A stretch of DNA of 64,000 nucleotides from Agapanthus africanus. Its lineage: Eukaryota > Streptophyta > Magnoliopsida > Asparagales > Amaryllidaceae. The notes beneath the pieces were generated by a model, which was given only the letters and a program-made list of their open reading frames with translations, was not told the DNA's origin and did no database searches. A program made the translations under genes and the position numbers. Location: NCBI GenBank assembly GCA_030015575.1, contig CM057338.1, forward strand, positions 135,433,546 through 135,497,545. Reading direction: 5' to 3'. Numbering within the stretch: the stretch's first letter is position 1; each line of letters opens with the position of its first letter. Below are positions 37,860 to 49,363 of the stretch, one piece after another.

Positions 37860-40407
37860 TGCAGGGTTGCCTAGCACGGCAGTAAGGTTTCGGGAGGCAT
37901 ATTTCATGCCATATTAAAATTTTAGCCGTTCTAGCTAACCCTAACATAGAATCGTATACTAGAAATCCGACGGAGTAGAAATGCAAACAACTTTGCAACT
38001 AAAGTGAACAAGGAATACAACTTTTGTAGACCGGTCCTTCACTTCATTAGCTCCGTGTAGTAGTCTCTCGCTGCAAGTAGTGAACTCCGGGCTCTAGAGA
38101 GGCTCCACAAGAAGAATAGAACAAGCTTGCTTCGAAGTCTTCGAGGCTGAAGATGATCTACGTCGAGGAGACACTAACCCAAGCTATCTCTTCACTAGTT
38201 ATGGAATTAGTGAAGTAAACACCCTATACTAAATGACAAGTAGTAGAGGATGATGAAGTAGGAAGTGAGCTCACTTTAGATTTAATTTTCTCATAAGTTT
38301 TCATCATTTTCCATTGAAGTTAGAAAGCTTGAGAGGAAGAAGAAGAAGAAAACTCTCATGAAATTAACCAAGTGAAGAATGTCAACCTTTGGTGAGTTAA
38401 CATCATATATTAACCTTTGTAGAGAGTTAACCATGGCTAGGTTTAATGGCTGGGTTAATAAATATCTTATGCAAAACAAAACAAGTGGACTTAGTCAATG
38501 GCAATCTAAGCTTCTCCAAGCTTCTTGCCATGACAAAATCAGTTAGTTTTGAATTACTTAATCCATTAAAAACCCTAGGATTAAACCCATAATGGTGTAA
38601 GTCATACACACACCTAAATTGCATGTATCATTAAGCATGACACATAATCATGTACAAAAATATATATCACATATATACTTATGCACAAAGTAAGAAAAAG
38701 AAATCATAAGTAAGCTTAATATTAGTTAATATAATGTAATATATCAAATATATAATTATAAATTAAATTATTAAATCAACTATTGATTTAATAATCCGGC
38801 TATATCACATATAACCGACTAATATCAAATGTAACAACTTATCGAACCAACACTTGATCCGATAACCCGGCTATATCAAATATAACCGACCGATGTCACA
38901 AATCGTGAGAATAGAATAGGGTATCCTATATCGTATTAATCTCAATCCCGCACATATCATATATGTGCTCCTACTCCATTTCGCTTGAGCCAGGAAACCT
39001 CTGTGTAGAACTCTAAAGACTCGTCAATACGCCGGCAGTAGGTGATGATCATATTAAACACCCACAAACCGCAAGCGGTCTGCTAAATGTAACGGCCACC
39101 CGGGTATTGAGCGATCATAAGATCAACAAGCAAGCCTGCTCGTACTCCTGTGAATCCAATCAGTAACACTACTGTACAGTCCGGTCTTTTTGTCTGATAT
39201 GTCGTATATCTCGTCTAGGGGTGGTAAACGTCAGACCCTAGTAACTCGATAAGTCGTATCGATATGAGGCTTATAACGGGTCAAGACTCGTCAATACGCC
39301 GGCAGTAGGTGATGATCATATTAAACACCCACAAACCGCCGACAGTAGTCTTTAGAGTTACGGGTCAACCCTAGTAACTCTAAAGACTCGTCAATACGCT
39401 GGCAGTAGGTGATGATCATATTAAACACCCACAAACCGCAAGCGGTCTGCTAAATGTAACGGCCACCCGGATATTGAGCGATCATAAGATCAACAAGCAA
39501 GCCTGCTCGTACTCCTGCGAATCCAATCAGTAACACTACTGTACAGTCCGGTCTTTTTGTCTGATATGTCGTATATCTCGTCTAGGGGTGGTAAACGTCA
39601 GACCCTAGTAACTCGATAAGTCATATCGATATGAGGCTTATAACGGGTCAAGAAACTACTGATAACACTTACTAGTATATCTCTGAATCAGCCCTGGCTA
39701 GAGACTTCTTGTTATAGCTAATCGAACACAGAGTAACATTAACACCTAATACCGGGAGAGACGAAACCCCTCCTATCGCTCATTGCCTCCATGTGATTCG
39801 GGATTGTACCCAAAAGCCACCATTTTGCACGTTCTCTTGAACGTGGTAAGGTGAAAATCAAAGCACAGTGGGAATCACACAAGACTCTATGACGATCTCG
39901 GGTCTACAGACTAACCTGTACCAATGTCACCAGAGAACTGCTATCTGACGATAGGTATAATACCATCAAGGAGTTCTCGGCGAGTCCGTCCAGTGTACCC
40001 ACTCTCCACTGATCACCTGTATACTATCTCTGATGTCAAACACCAATGGATATGGGTTCATCCATTGCCCATCTACATGGGTCGAGAAGCTATACGCTAG
40101 TCCACTCTGGTATATCGATACCCTGTCTCGATATACCATCGACTAGGAACATTTGAAGGATGTACTTGACGACTACCATGTCCTTACTAGTTTGATCTGC
40201 ATCATAATCCTGGTAGTTAAGTACTCATCTTAAGGGCTTTATCAACATGTAACATAGAGACAATCAATGTACATGTTAAGATAAAGTGCAACCAGATAGC
40301 ATACTATCATGTCGAACAAGAAATTCCTCCCTATATATGTCCAAGCATCCACTAGAATATACATCGTATGTACAGTAATGGCCTCTAGGGCACACATATA
40401 ACTAACA
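37860..40407 (-). mobile_element. Copia 5' LTR with internal duplication
   Basis: The ends match the 3' LTR (TGCAGGGTTGCC...ATAACTAACA). The length of 2548 bp exceeds the partner LTR by 337 bp because of an internal duplication at 39011-39651. Otherwise the two LTRs align closely, with scattered differences. Confidence 0.95.
39011..39651. repeat. 274-bp duplication plus 54-bp partial copy inside LTR
   Basis: Copy 1 is 39011-39284 and copy 2 is 39378-39651, both from CTCTAAAGACTCGTCAATAC to TTATAACGGGTCAA. Between them lies a third, partial copy (39285-39338) and a 39-bp joining stretch with an inverted piece (GTCTTTAGAGTTACGGGTCA). Copies are almost identical, so this is recent and arose after insertion of the element. 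Confidence 0.95.
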
Positions 40408-40412
40408 ATTAC

Positions 40413-41150
40413 GGGAACCGAAAGCCTAGGAGTAGAGGAGACAAGTGCCAAAATTTTGGGAAGAAAAGCTCGAGTTTTACAGTGATTCCACAGCCAATTC
40501 TTCTTAGTCGACCGCGATTCCGTGGCCAATTCTTTTTAGACGACGGCAATTTCACGACCATCTTTCGAGATTGCAGTTCCAAATCTTTTTATAAGATTTT
40601 TCTCTTCGTAAAACCCTTTCTGAAGTTCTAATAAACTGCTTTTCTCTATAGGATTCTTTGCAATTGTACTGCCAAGAAAATTTTATTGTTAAAGATTGAT
40701 TGCATGATTGATTTTATTTGCATAATTAATATGGACTTTAAGGGGTAAAAAACCCAAAACAAGATTAGGTGGGTATTTCATCACCCTTTCTAGGCCCCAA
40801 AAATCATAAATCTAAATACGCATTCACCTGTCATTAATTAAAATATATCTAGCTTCAGCCTCCTGAGGGCCTTTCACGCTCAAATAGGACAAGAGAAGGT
40901 TATAGATAATTTATTGTTTATCTGCACTAATCACGTGGTGTCAATAGCATGTGTTAGAAATGAATGTTTCGAAAGGTGAGTAAGTTATTTAATTAAGAAA
41001 CTTGGCGAGATCCTTGGAAAACCTCCCTTCTTCACCTGCATTTACCTGTCTGATTGGTAAAGAGACGGTTGAGGATTTATCCCGCAACCTGTCACTTGGA
41101 AGTCTAGGAGCGGGTCTAGTGATTCGACTTAGGTGACCTTAGTTTTAGCG
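40413..41150 (+). mobile_element. Gypsy-like interior, untranslated leader
   Basis: This is the continuation of 29473-29613 after the copia insertion. It has no frame of note. Words such as GGAGCGGGTCTAGTGATTCG near 41107 are usual in leaders of Tat/Athila-like elements. It holds no other feature I can support. Confidence 0.5.
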
Positions 41151-41205
41151 ATTGCTTACGCATTTTGTGGTTGCGATTAGATTCCGTGTTTACTTTTTGC
41201 GGTTT

Positions 41206-41520
41206 ATTTTAAAAAAAAAGGGTGACGGACATACTAGACCAACTTTATATGAACTTTGCTATCCAGTTAACCCAACACTTGCTGATTGCATTCAAATAAA
41301 TAAATATCGGAGCGATTATAATCCACCTTACACATCCACAGCTGACAATGAGGATATGTTATGTGCAGAGTTATATGATCTTAGGAAAAATGTTGAGGTT
41401 TTAACTGTTAATTAACAGGTTCCTTATAATCCACCTTTTCAATATTTTTGCACTAATTGTGAAGACCCCTCTCATATTTATGATGAGTGTCCTTTTATTG
41501 TTGGATTTGGTTATTAAAGA
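41206..41520 (+). pseudogene. Gag-like fragment with zinc knuckle
   Basis: The reading starts near KKKGDGHTRPTLYELCYPVN, a start that resembles Athila-type gag (TLYELxxP). It runs to a stop at 41413-41415 and continues in the same frame with a zinc knuckle CTNCEDPSHIYDEC (Cys-x2-Cys-x4-His-x4-Cys) near 41447-41490, then stops again. This is far shorter than a normal gag, so the element was non-autonomous or is heavily deleted. Confidence 0.6.
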
Positions 41521-41942
41521 AACCAACAAAATAATTGTAGGAATCAAGCCATGTATTTTGAAGATCTTAACCACAACTTAGGCCCATAGTTCCAACCCAA
41601 TCCTTATGATTATATAAGTTCTCCATATAGTCCAATTCAAATAAGCCTAAATTTCACTTCTCCTGATTTCATAGACTAACAACAATTCTAATCATACCCA
41701 TACCATAATGTTGGCCCTCTTACGAGTATATCCAATCAAATTCTTATCAACCATACCATACTTTTACACCTTCCTTAGACATTGATACTGATGAAGATAC
41801 GAGTGCATATGTTGAACATCAGTTAGCTACAATTCCGTAAGAGAAAGTTTTGCCAATAAAGTAATCGATGAATAATACTGAACTTCTTCTAGGCCAGATA
41901 ACTGCTGCAATCGCTACTAAGAAAGAGTAAGAAACCATCCCA

Positions 41943-42941
41943 ATGCAAACCCAAACAGACCTGATTGTTCTCAACACCTTAGAAAATCATGATCAACTTA
42001 TTGATGAAGTGTTTGAGAATAATCATGGTTTGGATTATATAACCGAGAGACATTTATGTCATGAGTGTCCTATGTGTGGGTGTGAATTTACATCAAGAAA
42101 AATTGAGCGATATGAGGAGTGCCCAATTTGTGATTATACGTTTGAATCTTGTGGCTTAGATGAGTCTTGTTTTTTGGTGAATGAGGAAAATGAGGATGGG
42201 TCTACTTCAAGTCACTTTGACAACTTTCCTCAGAATTTTGAATTTCCAATTTGGTCTCTAACATCAAATTTACATGAAAATGATTTAATTGGTGATACGT
42301 TTGAAATTGAGATATTTGATTTAATTGATTGTAAAATTTTTGAGGAAGATGTCTCTGACAAATTAATAGTATTGGATATAAATTTTGAGAAAATTTTGGA
42401 TATTGAAACTGCATCTGTGAAGGACACTTTTGATTTTAAAGAGGTTGACTTTTATAGAAAATTTGAGCACACTATTGATAGCGAACCCACAAATTTAATA
42501 GGAACATATAACGAAATTTTTGAAGAAAATTTAGAGTGGAATCCCAAATTTTTAGAAGATAAAAATCAACCCATGAGTCGATTTAAGAAGGCGGTGAAAG
42601 AATTATTGGATGAAAGATTTGATAATATTTTTGAAGAAAATTCATCTATTATAATCAAAGAAGTGTATGAGGAGGTGATTAATTTTGATGATGTATACTT
42701 TGATCAAAGTTTTAAGAAAATATTTAAGAATGAATTTATGATATTAAATGAGCTTTTAACAATTGAACCTACGTCTCAAATACCTTCTTTCCTCATTAAA
42801 ACCAATCCTATTGAAGAGCAAATTGAAATTGTGCATTTAACTCATATAACCAGATCTTTTATTTTGTACCGCATATTCATATCGAAGACTTCGATCCATT
42901 TAGCCACTAAAATAAAGATAGCAACTACTACATACAGCTAA
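41943..42941 (+). CDS. 332-aa acidic ORF with paired CxxC motifs in gypsy-like element
   Basis: This is one of the longest undamaged frames in the window outside polymerase genes. Upstream sequence is in the same frame (41800-41942) but has stops, so the start Met is the first usable one and may not be original. Residues 38-69 hold four Cys-x2-Cys-like pairs (CHECPMC, CPIC and nearby Cys), which could bind zinc. The rest is rich in Glu, Asp, Phe and Ile with no known domain that I recognise. The last 12 codons (from 42905) lie in CACTA sequence, so the original C-terminus has been lost. It follows a gag-like fragment with a zinc knuckle, so it is probably an element-encoded protein and not a host gene. 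Confidence 0.5.
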   Translation: MQTQTDLIVLNTLENHDQLIDEVFENNHGLDYITERHLCHECPMCGCEFTSRKIERYEECPICDYTFESCGLDESCFLVNEENEDGSTSSHFDNFPQNFEFPIWSLTSNLHENDLIGDTFEIEIFDLIDCKIFEEDVSDKLIVLDINFEKILDIETASVKDTFDFKEVDFYRKFEHTIDSEPTNLIGTYNEIFEENLEWNPKFLEDKNQPMSRFKKAVKELLDERFDNIFEENSSIIIKEVYEEVINFDDVYFDQSFKKIFKNEFMILNELLTIEPTSQIPSFLIKTNPIEEQIEIVHLTHITRSFILYRIFISKTSIHLATKIKIATTTYS

Positions 42942-43785
42942 ATTAAAGACCTTATAAAACGGTCTCTAAAAATTAATAAACGATCGCTAATGTGTTTTAG
43001 AGACTGTTCATACGGTCGCTAATACACGGTCGTTGATTGGGTGGTCACTAATTCGTGTATGAGCGATCGTTCATGAACACTCGCTAATATGAACGGTCGC
43101 TAATATATGTTTCAGCAACCGTTCATGCCAGTAGCCAATAAGGGGACACATGAACCTCTCAACGATTTAACAATTTCCTATTATCAGCGAACAACCACTG
43201 ATAAGGGTATTAGCGACCATTCCTGTAGCTAGAACATTCGCTAATACCTATTTTTTTGAAAAAAAATTAAAAAATCCGATATTTCATACAATAATACACA
43301 AAATCACAATATATTATGCCACAATAGCGTTTCGCATACAAATCAACATATATGTACAATCCACAATATATCTAACAATATCAACAACTCAAACGAACAC
43401 ATACGCATACAAACCAACATATAAACATTATCCAGGATATATCCACTAATATCAACAACTTAATCGAACACATATGAACTAAAATCTTAATAAACAAGTA
43501 TACATGAACTAAATTATTTTTAAAACAAACAACACAGTACATACATTATATATATGTCTAATAATACAAAAAAAATCTCTAAATCATGTGCAATCCTAGC
43601 TCACCCAACCTTGTGAATCCAAACAAATAAATAAATATATGGACTCAAAGCATAATTTTCGAAACAATGTTAAACAATGTTAGTTACACACACACACACA
43701 CACACACATGCGTACCTCACTAACTCCCGCCACTTTCATCGCCAAAACATAATCTTTTTGTCGTTAACTTATAAGAACCCTGTTT
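42905..43785 (-). mobile_element. CACTA 3' end, minus strand (truncated)
   Basis: The stretch begins CACTAAAATAAAG at 42905, a CACTA-type end. Next come subterminal repeats (ACGGTCGCTAATA, AGCGACCGTTC types) to about 43250 and a region matching 27190-27680 in reverse, including (CA)n at 43686-43708. Similarity ends near 43785. No transposase is left. It cuts off the 332-aa ORF of the gypsy-like element, so it either inserted there or marks a rearrangement. Confidence 0.7.
43686..43708. repeat. (CA)n microsatellite
   Basis: CA run, mirror of 27258-27290 in the related CACTA copy. Confidence 0.95.
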
Positions 43786-43829
43786 CCTTATAAAAAAAAG
43801 AGAAAGAAAAGAAAAAGGAAAAGAATTCC

Positions 43830-45881
43830 TTCAGCTTGGCCTCACATGTTAAACATGTGAATGCTTATATGCAAAATTTATAAGCGCTGAAAACAAATAA
43901 CTAAAGGACAAACTGACCCCACGTGTTAAACACGTGAGCGCTTATATGCAAAACATATAATCGCTGAAACTAAATAACCAAAAGGGGAAAATTAGCCTCA
44001 CGTGTTAAACACATGAGCGCTCATATATAAAGCACATATGAGCGCTAAATATAAGCAGGTTAAAACCCACACTGAGGTCACGTGAGAACATACCTTTCGA
44101 AGCACTAGCTTCAGATAAAATTGAATTCTATATAGAATTGAATTATATTTGAGAAAAATAATTCCCATGTTCTTTCTAAACAAGAAAGCTATTCTTTGTT
44201 AAACAGAGAGCCGTTGGATCAAAAATCCAATGGTGATTAAAAATTATCAAATATAGAATTAAATTCTATTAGTGGAAAATATCCCCCTATTCTTTATAGG
44301 TGAGAAACATATTCTCTACCGGATCAAAGATCCAATGTTAGAATCAAATTCTAATTTGGTAAAATATTTTCTTAATCTTTCCAAATGAGGAAGACATACT
44401 CTAAACCCTTGGATTGAAAATCCAATGGTAATTAAAAATCATCGTTCGATAGAATTAAATTTTATCCATGGGAAAATTTATCTCTAATGTTGTTAAAAAT
44501 AAGAATATATATTTTGTAAAATAGAAATTCTCTGGATCGATGATCCAACGACGGATAAAATCCCCCAAATAATTTTTGAGGCCAATTAAATCAATTGGTA
44601 TCTCTCAAATGAGATATTTTCTGAAACTAATTAACAATTTGCCTCTTCTATATAAAGAACCCGAGACTTTAAGTCTCAGGAGGAGAATCGACCCTATAAG
44701 TTTTCTACAAACTGAGAATTTAATTCTCCTTCAAAGAAGGTCTCCTCATTCTCTCCAACCCTAGGTAAAGAAAAAGCAGAGATAAAACATATCTTCTTTA
44801 CCAGGCATAAGTAAAAACAAGGGTTTAGCCCTTCATTAAAAGAACTTAGTTTTTTTTTCTGGATCTGAGATCTCCCCACAAGTTGAAAATTTAATTCTTA
44901 TCAGGAAGATCATGTTCTTCAAACTCAAAATCTAGAGAAAAGAATTAGATAAAAAGAACAGAGAGAAAAGACATATGTTCTGGGAATTTAATTTTTCTAA
45001 AAACAGGGTTTAACCCTATATAAAGAACTTAGTTCTTACAAAAAGAACAGAAGAACTTAGTTCTCCAATAAAACTGATCCTAAATCTTCAAAACAGAGAT
45101 CTTGATGATCATTAATGGTCAAAATGCTATTAACAGAAGTTAAAACTTTTTCAGAAAACCTTAACAGAGATTAAAATCTCTAAAACAAAAGATTCATCAT
45201 CTCACGTGTTTCCCACGTGAGCGCCCAAAACAGAATGTTCAGCGCCTCACGGGCTTCCCATGTAAGCGCTCAATAAAGAAAAGAGCATAGCGCCTAACGT
45301 GAGTCCCACGTAAGCGCCCAAGAATATAAAGTCAGCGCCTCATGTGCTTCCCACGTGAGCGCCTAGAGATGAAGACTCAGCACCTCACGTGAAACACACG
45401 TGAGCGCTGTATAAAAGTGCTGAGCACTATATATATGTGTAGTCAAAATGACTAAGTGCTTAGCATTGATTGGGTAGTGCCTATATCTGAGCGCCTCACG
45501 TGCTTCCCACGTGAGCGCCAGAGCAACAAATAAATGTTTAGCACTTCCGAATAAAAGGAAAAAGCCCAAGTCCGAGTCCAAATTGGCTAAATCTCTCTGA
45601 AATTACTTGCAGCTGAGCCCAAATGCTCTGTTGTTGGATCTTAACTAAATGTAATAATCCTGAAAATATTTCTAAGTTGATCTTAGTCTCAAAATAAGAC
45701 TAACGTATCCTTAGTTAAAATAAATTGAGCCCAAATGCTCATATATTTAAGTTGATTTTAATCTAAAAATAGATTAACGGTCCTTAAATAAAATAAAATA
45801 TTCTTTGAACTAAAAAAACATACAACTTAAGTTCAAATCCAAATCTAAAATATATGGATTTTGACTAATCCGCGCCCTACA
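43830..45881. repeat. Dense array of short inverted repeats (CACGTG-core hairpins)
   Basis: Two clusters, 43840-44050 and 45190-45530, have at least nine hairpins of the type CTCACGTG-spacer-CACGTGAGCGC, such as CACGTGTTAAACACGTGAGC at 43920. Between and after them, almost every 30-60 bases there is another small palindrome on other words: GGATCAAAAATCC, GGATCAAAGATCC, GGATTGAAAATCC and GGATCGATGATCC; AGAATTAAATTCT; AGAACTTAGTTCT; GAGACTTTAAGTCTC; GAGATTAAAATCTC. No frame is convincing. Units are not identical, which sets it apart from satellite DNA. It may be the subterminal region of an unidentified DNA transposon. Confidence 0.8.
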
Positions 45882-46085
45882 CACTGCTAAAATAGCGGGT
45901 TGCCCCTACGGATAACAACATCCGTAGGGGCAGATAAAGTTTGGCCCTACGGCCAAACGGTTGCCCCTACGGTCCTTACATATTTATTTAAAAATTATTA
46001 AATCTTAAATTGTTGTTTGCCCCTACGGAGCCGCAAACCAAGAACCTACGGACTTATCCGTAGGGGCATCTAAATAGGGATTTAT
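45882..46085. repeat. CACTA 5' terminal and subterminal repeats
   Basis: After the terminal CACTG come repeats in both orientations of GCCCCTACGG, for example TGCCCCTACGGATAACAACA and CATCCGTAGGGGCAGA. These repeats are the likely binding sites of the element's DNA-binding protein. Confidence 0.9.
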
Positions 46086-46107
46086 GTAAAAAGGCAGATC
46101 GATCCCT

Positions 46108-46350
46108 ATGCTGATTATCTTTTATTTTCTCATCACTGCGCGCGAACCCAAATCCCCAAACCTTCGTTCCCGCCGATCGCGGTTCTCGTCGTCGCCGTTT
46201 TCGTCGTCGCCAGCGCCGGCCGATTCGTCGTCGCCACCGCCTGCTTCTTCCTCATCTCCGTTCGTCATCGCGACCGCCTGCTACTTCCTCATCTCCGTTC
46301 TTCGTCGCCACCGATTCGCCATCGCCACCGCCTGCACAGGTTAGGAAATC
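46108..46350 (+). other. GC-rich leader with Ser/Pro-rich reading
   Basis: The frame 46108-46344 reads as Ser/Pro/Arg repeats (SSPFSSSPAPADSSSPPPAS) that come from CGTCGTCGCC-type tandem triplets. A splice-like CAGGTTAGG follows at 46336. Position just inside the terminal repeats suggests the promoter-proximal first exon of the element or of a captured gene. I cannot name it. Confidence 0.35.
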
Positions 46351-46392
46351 TTCAATTAAACAATTTTTTTTATTGTTTTAGGGCTATGGTTC

Positions 46393-46570
46393 ATGGTTTG
46401 GGTACTGATGAGGCATCGGTTGGGGTTAGCGTTTGGGTTAGGGCTGGGGCTGGGGGGCTGCGGTTGGGGTCGGGGTCGGCAGGGGGTTGCTGTTGGGGTT
46501 GGGCTTGGGGTTAGGGTTAAGGTTGGGGTTCGGCTGGGGTTGGGGCTGGGGCTGGTGGTAGGGTTTTCCC
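46393..46570 (+). repeat. G-rich tract of degenerate GGGGTT/GGGGCT units
   Basis: About 175 bases consist of short G runs spaced by TT, TTA or CT, including GGGTTAGGG words. A second short tract of GGGGTT lies at 47192-47222. The units are too irregular for a telomere. G runs on one strand at this spacing could fold into quadruplexes. Confidence 0.75.
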
Positions 46571-47726
46571 TGAAACAATCCTTTTGTACTCATTTCTCAA
46601 TTTAAAAAAAGAAGGGTATCATTTTTTGGAGAAGAAACCTTAATCCTACGTTCGAAGAAAATCAGGCACTAGCCCTCTCTCTTCCATCTCTTCCTAATCT
46701 TCTTGTTTCGCATGCTCCATCCTACAGTAGGCACAATCCCTAATAAATTTTAGATAGGCTTCTTAAAATTTGTTGAATAAACCATAGTTTTGTGTTTTGG
46801 ATATTCTTTGTTGTTGTTTGTTGATTAAATTAAGATTTATCATAATCTTTTTTTTAATGAAAAAAGATAGTTTTTCTCTAAATTGGATCAAATATATAAT
46901 GATTACGATATAAGTGAATTATTTTATATTTTATTTCGTATGGTTGTTCTCTAAATTGGATCAAATTGATTATCATCATACAATAGATATTAATTATTTT
47001 AGATTTTATTTAATATCGTAAATGAATCAAAAAAATTAAGAATCTTTAAAATTCTATTTAAGATCATTGTCAAAAGTGACAAAGGAACGATATGATTTTT
47101 GTAAAAATCGATTGCAATATCTCATTGCTATCAAAGTTTTCAATGACTTCATTTAGATTCGTGAATTATTTTATATTTTATTATTCGAAACCTGGGGTTA
47201 GGATTGGGGTTGGGGTTGGGGTTAGAAACTGGATGCTGTTACCGCAGTAGATTGCAAAGGCTGATATTTTGCCAGTGAGATTACAAAATTAGGTAAATAC
47301 ATCTTTGACATAGCCCAAAAACAAAAGAAGCGATGTTGGAAAGCTATAACTGAACGAGCTAGACACTGTTAAGAAGTTGAAGTTTCAAGAATTATAAAAT
47401 ATATTTGTGGAGCTTAATGTATGTATATGCTACCTGCTTTTATCTTAACATATCTTACATGTTGTTTTTCCGTCGTTAATCGTAAGAATTGAATTAGGAA
47501 TCTAGGATGATGCAACTTAAGTTGCTTTATCTACTTTTATCATATGATTTTGGAAATAAATTTGAACATAGGATTATGACATTCTTTCTTTTTTCTTTTC
47601 GTTATAACCTTTAACTGATTTTAGCAATAAAATGTCCTTTAAACAAGAGAAGCCAGTGTCTTGTCAAGAAATTTGACTTTCTTAATTGTTTTAAGCTTAT
47701 CTATTGATGTATGCTTGGTATTGTAG

Positions 47727-48762
47727 GCAGAATTTTACAGGGTGAGGAAAGCATTTGATAAAGCCGAGCCATTATATTTAGAAGCCATAACTATTCTGGA
47801 GGAAGTGTTTGGTTCTGATGACGTACGATGTGTATATTATTTCATTTGAAATTTATTTTATTTTCTAACCTTGTAGACATGTATGCTTAGTAAGTAACTA
47901 ATGTTAAATCTAATAATTTGTATAAATAGTTATTAATGAAGTTCAGTGAAGGGTCTTTAAGCCTTTTTGACTTTTTTTTAATGATATATACTTACATTAT
48001 ATGTGTAGAATAGATATAGTAATTCTGTTTCTTAATATATGATTTTATGTATTTTTACCTTTTTAGTCACCTAAATTGGATGATGGACACATTTGTCATT
48101 CTTTAAGGTTTCTTGCTTTTGCAGAGTAGGGGCTGCTTTACACAACCTAGGGCAATTTTATCTTGTCCAGCGAAAACTTGAGCAAGCTCAGAAGTGCTAT
48201 GAGGTATAAGTTCTTTCGAAGCATTTTTTTCTTTATGAATTTTTCTATTTTAATAATATTTTTTCCATGAACCATGATACTTGATATGATAGTTGTTAGT
48301 AATAAAGCATAAATTTCAAGGCAAGGTTCTCAGAACTCTAATGTTGTATTTCGATAGATTTATATCTAAGCTTTAAGGCAATCAACTTTCATCTTTTATG
48401 GGCTATTTCTCATCTCCTTCCCCTAAAAGAAAACCCCTCTACTTCTATGTCTTCCCCTCCATTTCATATTTCCAGATTCTCCCAAAAGAAATTATAATAA
48501 CATGTCACATCTTCTTTAAGCAGCATAAGTTAATTGTTTATTTATCTATCAATTCCTATGTGATAATCTGTTCTATTGTCTTTCTGTTTCTTTTGGCAGC
48601 GTGCTCTAAAGGTATGAAACAATGCTTGAATTCTCTGTCTTTCATCTTCGATATGGTGGTTCTTTTCCTTTTATTGCTATATGCTGTTTATGTTTTGCGT
48701 AGATAGAAGGACATGTTCTGGGCTATGGTGTGCTTATACAATGTATTATCTTAAGAAGGGTA
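47727..48762 (+). pseudogene. Captured exons of a kinesin-light-chain-like TPR protein
   Basis: Four exon-like pieces with splice signals read as tetratricopeptide repeats. Exon a (47727-47828) follows TTGTAG and gives AEFYRVRKAFDKAEPLYLEA, then ILEEVFGSDDVR. Exon b (48125-48203) follows GCAG, gives LHNLGQFYLVQRKLEQAQ and KCYE, and ends before GTATAAG. Exon c (48600-48611) gives RALK between CAG and GTATGA. Exon d (48703-48762) gives IEGHVLGYG, then after a small deletion TMYYLKKG. The LGYGH...TMYxL pattern is that of plant kinesin-light-chain/TPR proteins. Introns are kept, so the capture was at the DNA level. Only about 75 residues are covered. The exact host gene is not named. Confidence 0.75.
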
Positions 48763-49363
48763 ATACCGTGTTTTTCTAATATGGATAATTTGTCATTGTT
48801 AATCCATCTTCCTGAAAACGGTTTATACGGAGGAAGTATATTTCATGGTACTTGAGAAAAATATATGTTGAAGTCAAAAGTTATCAAGATTTAAATGCTC
48901 CGCTTATAGTCTTCCAAGATATTTTATATTCCAAGGCAAGGTGACAATAATTGCATGCTTGTGCACGATTTGGTATGTAGATTCAAGGTTATGCATGGCT
49001 ACGACCCTTTCTTATGGTTTCTTATCATAATTTTATGTACACTTGTAGTTTATAAAGGCAGTTAGATCATATCACTATACGAAATATTGTATTGCGTTCT
49101 ATTGTGTATGGTGGATCACACACTAGAAACCAAGACATTGCATGCCTGTGCACGTTTTGGTATATTCCTCGATACGTGAAACAAATTTGATTTAATAAGG
49201 GAAAACTTAAAATAATAACCTTTATACTAAACAAATTATATATGCTATTACTTAGTAGTTTATGGTTTTCAGATGTAAAATCCATTTAAGAAATACTTTT
49301 CCTACCCACTATTAATCCATATTCTCAATATAGTCATCATAACCTACACTTTATATGATACAG

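Larger units (their letters stand above)
29619..40407 (-). mobile_element. Complete copia element, minus strand
   Basis: This 10789-bp element has LTRs at 29619-31829 and 37860-40407, a primer site next to the right LTR, a polypurine tract next to the left LTR, and the target duplication ATTAC at 29614-29618 and 40408-40412. On the minus strand the order is gag traces, protease end, integrase, linker, RT. That is the Ty1/copia order. RT words place it near Tork/Angela. All frames are broken. It is inserted in the interior of a plus-strand gypsy-like element (27941-42904). Confidence 0.95.

Noticed and set aside
43830..45560. CRISPR-like look of spaced palindromes
   Set aside because: The genome is eukaryotic, repeats are not identical, and spacing is not regular.
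46393..46570. Interstitial telomere
   Set aside because: GGGTTAG words are rare and irregular. Most units are GGGGTT or GGGGCT without a fixed period.
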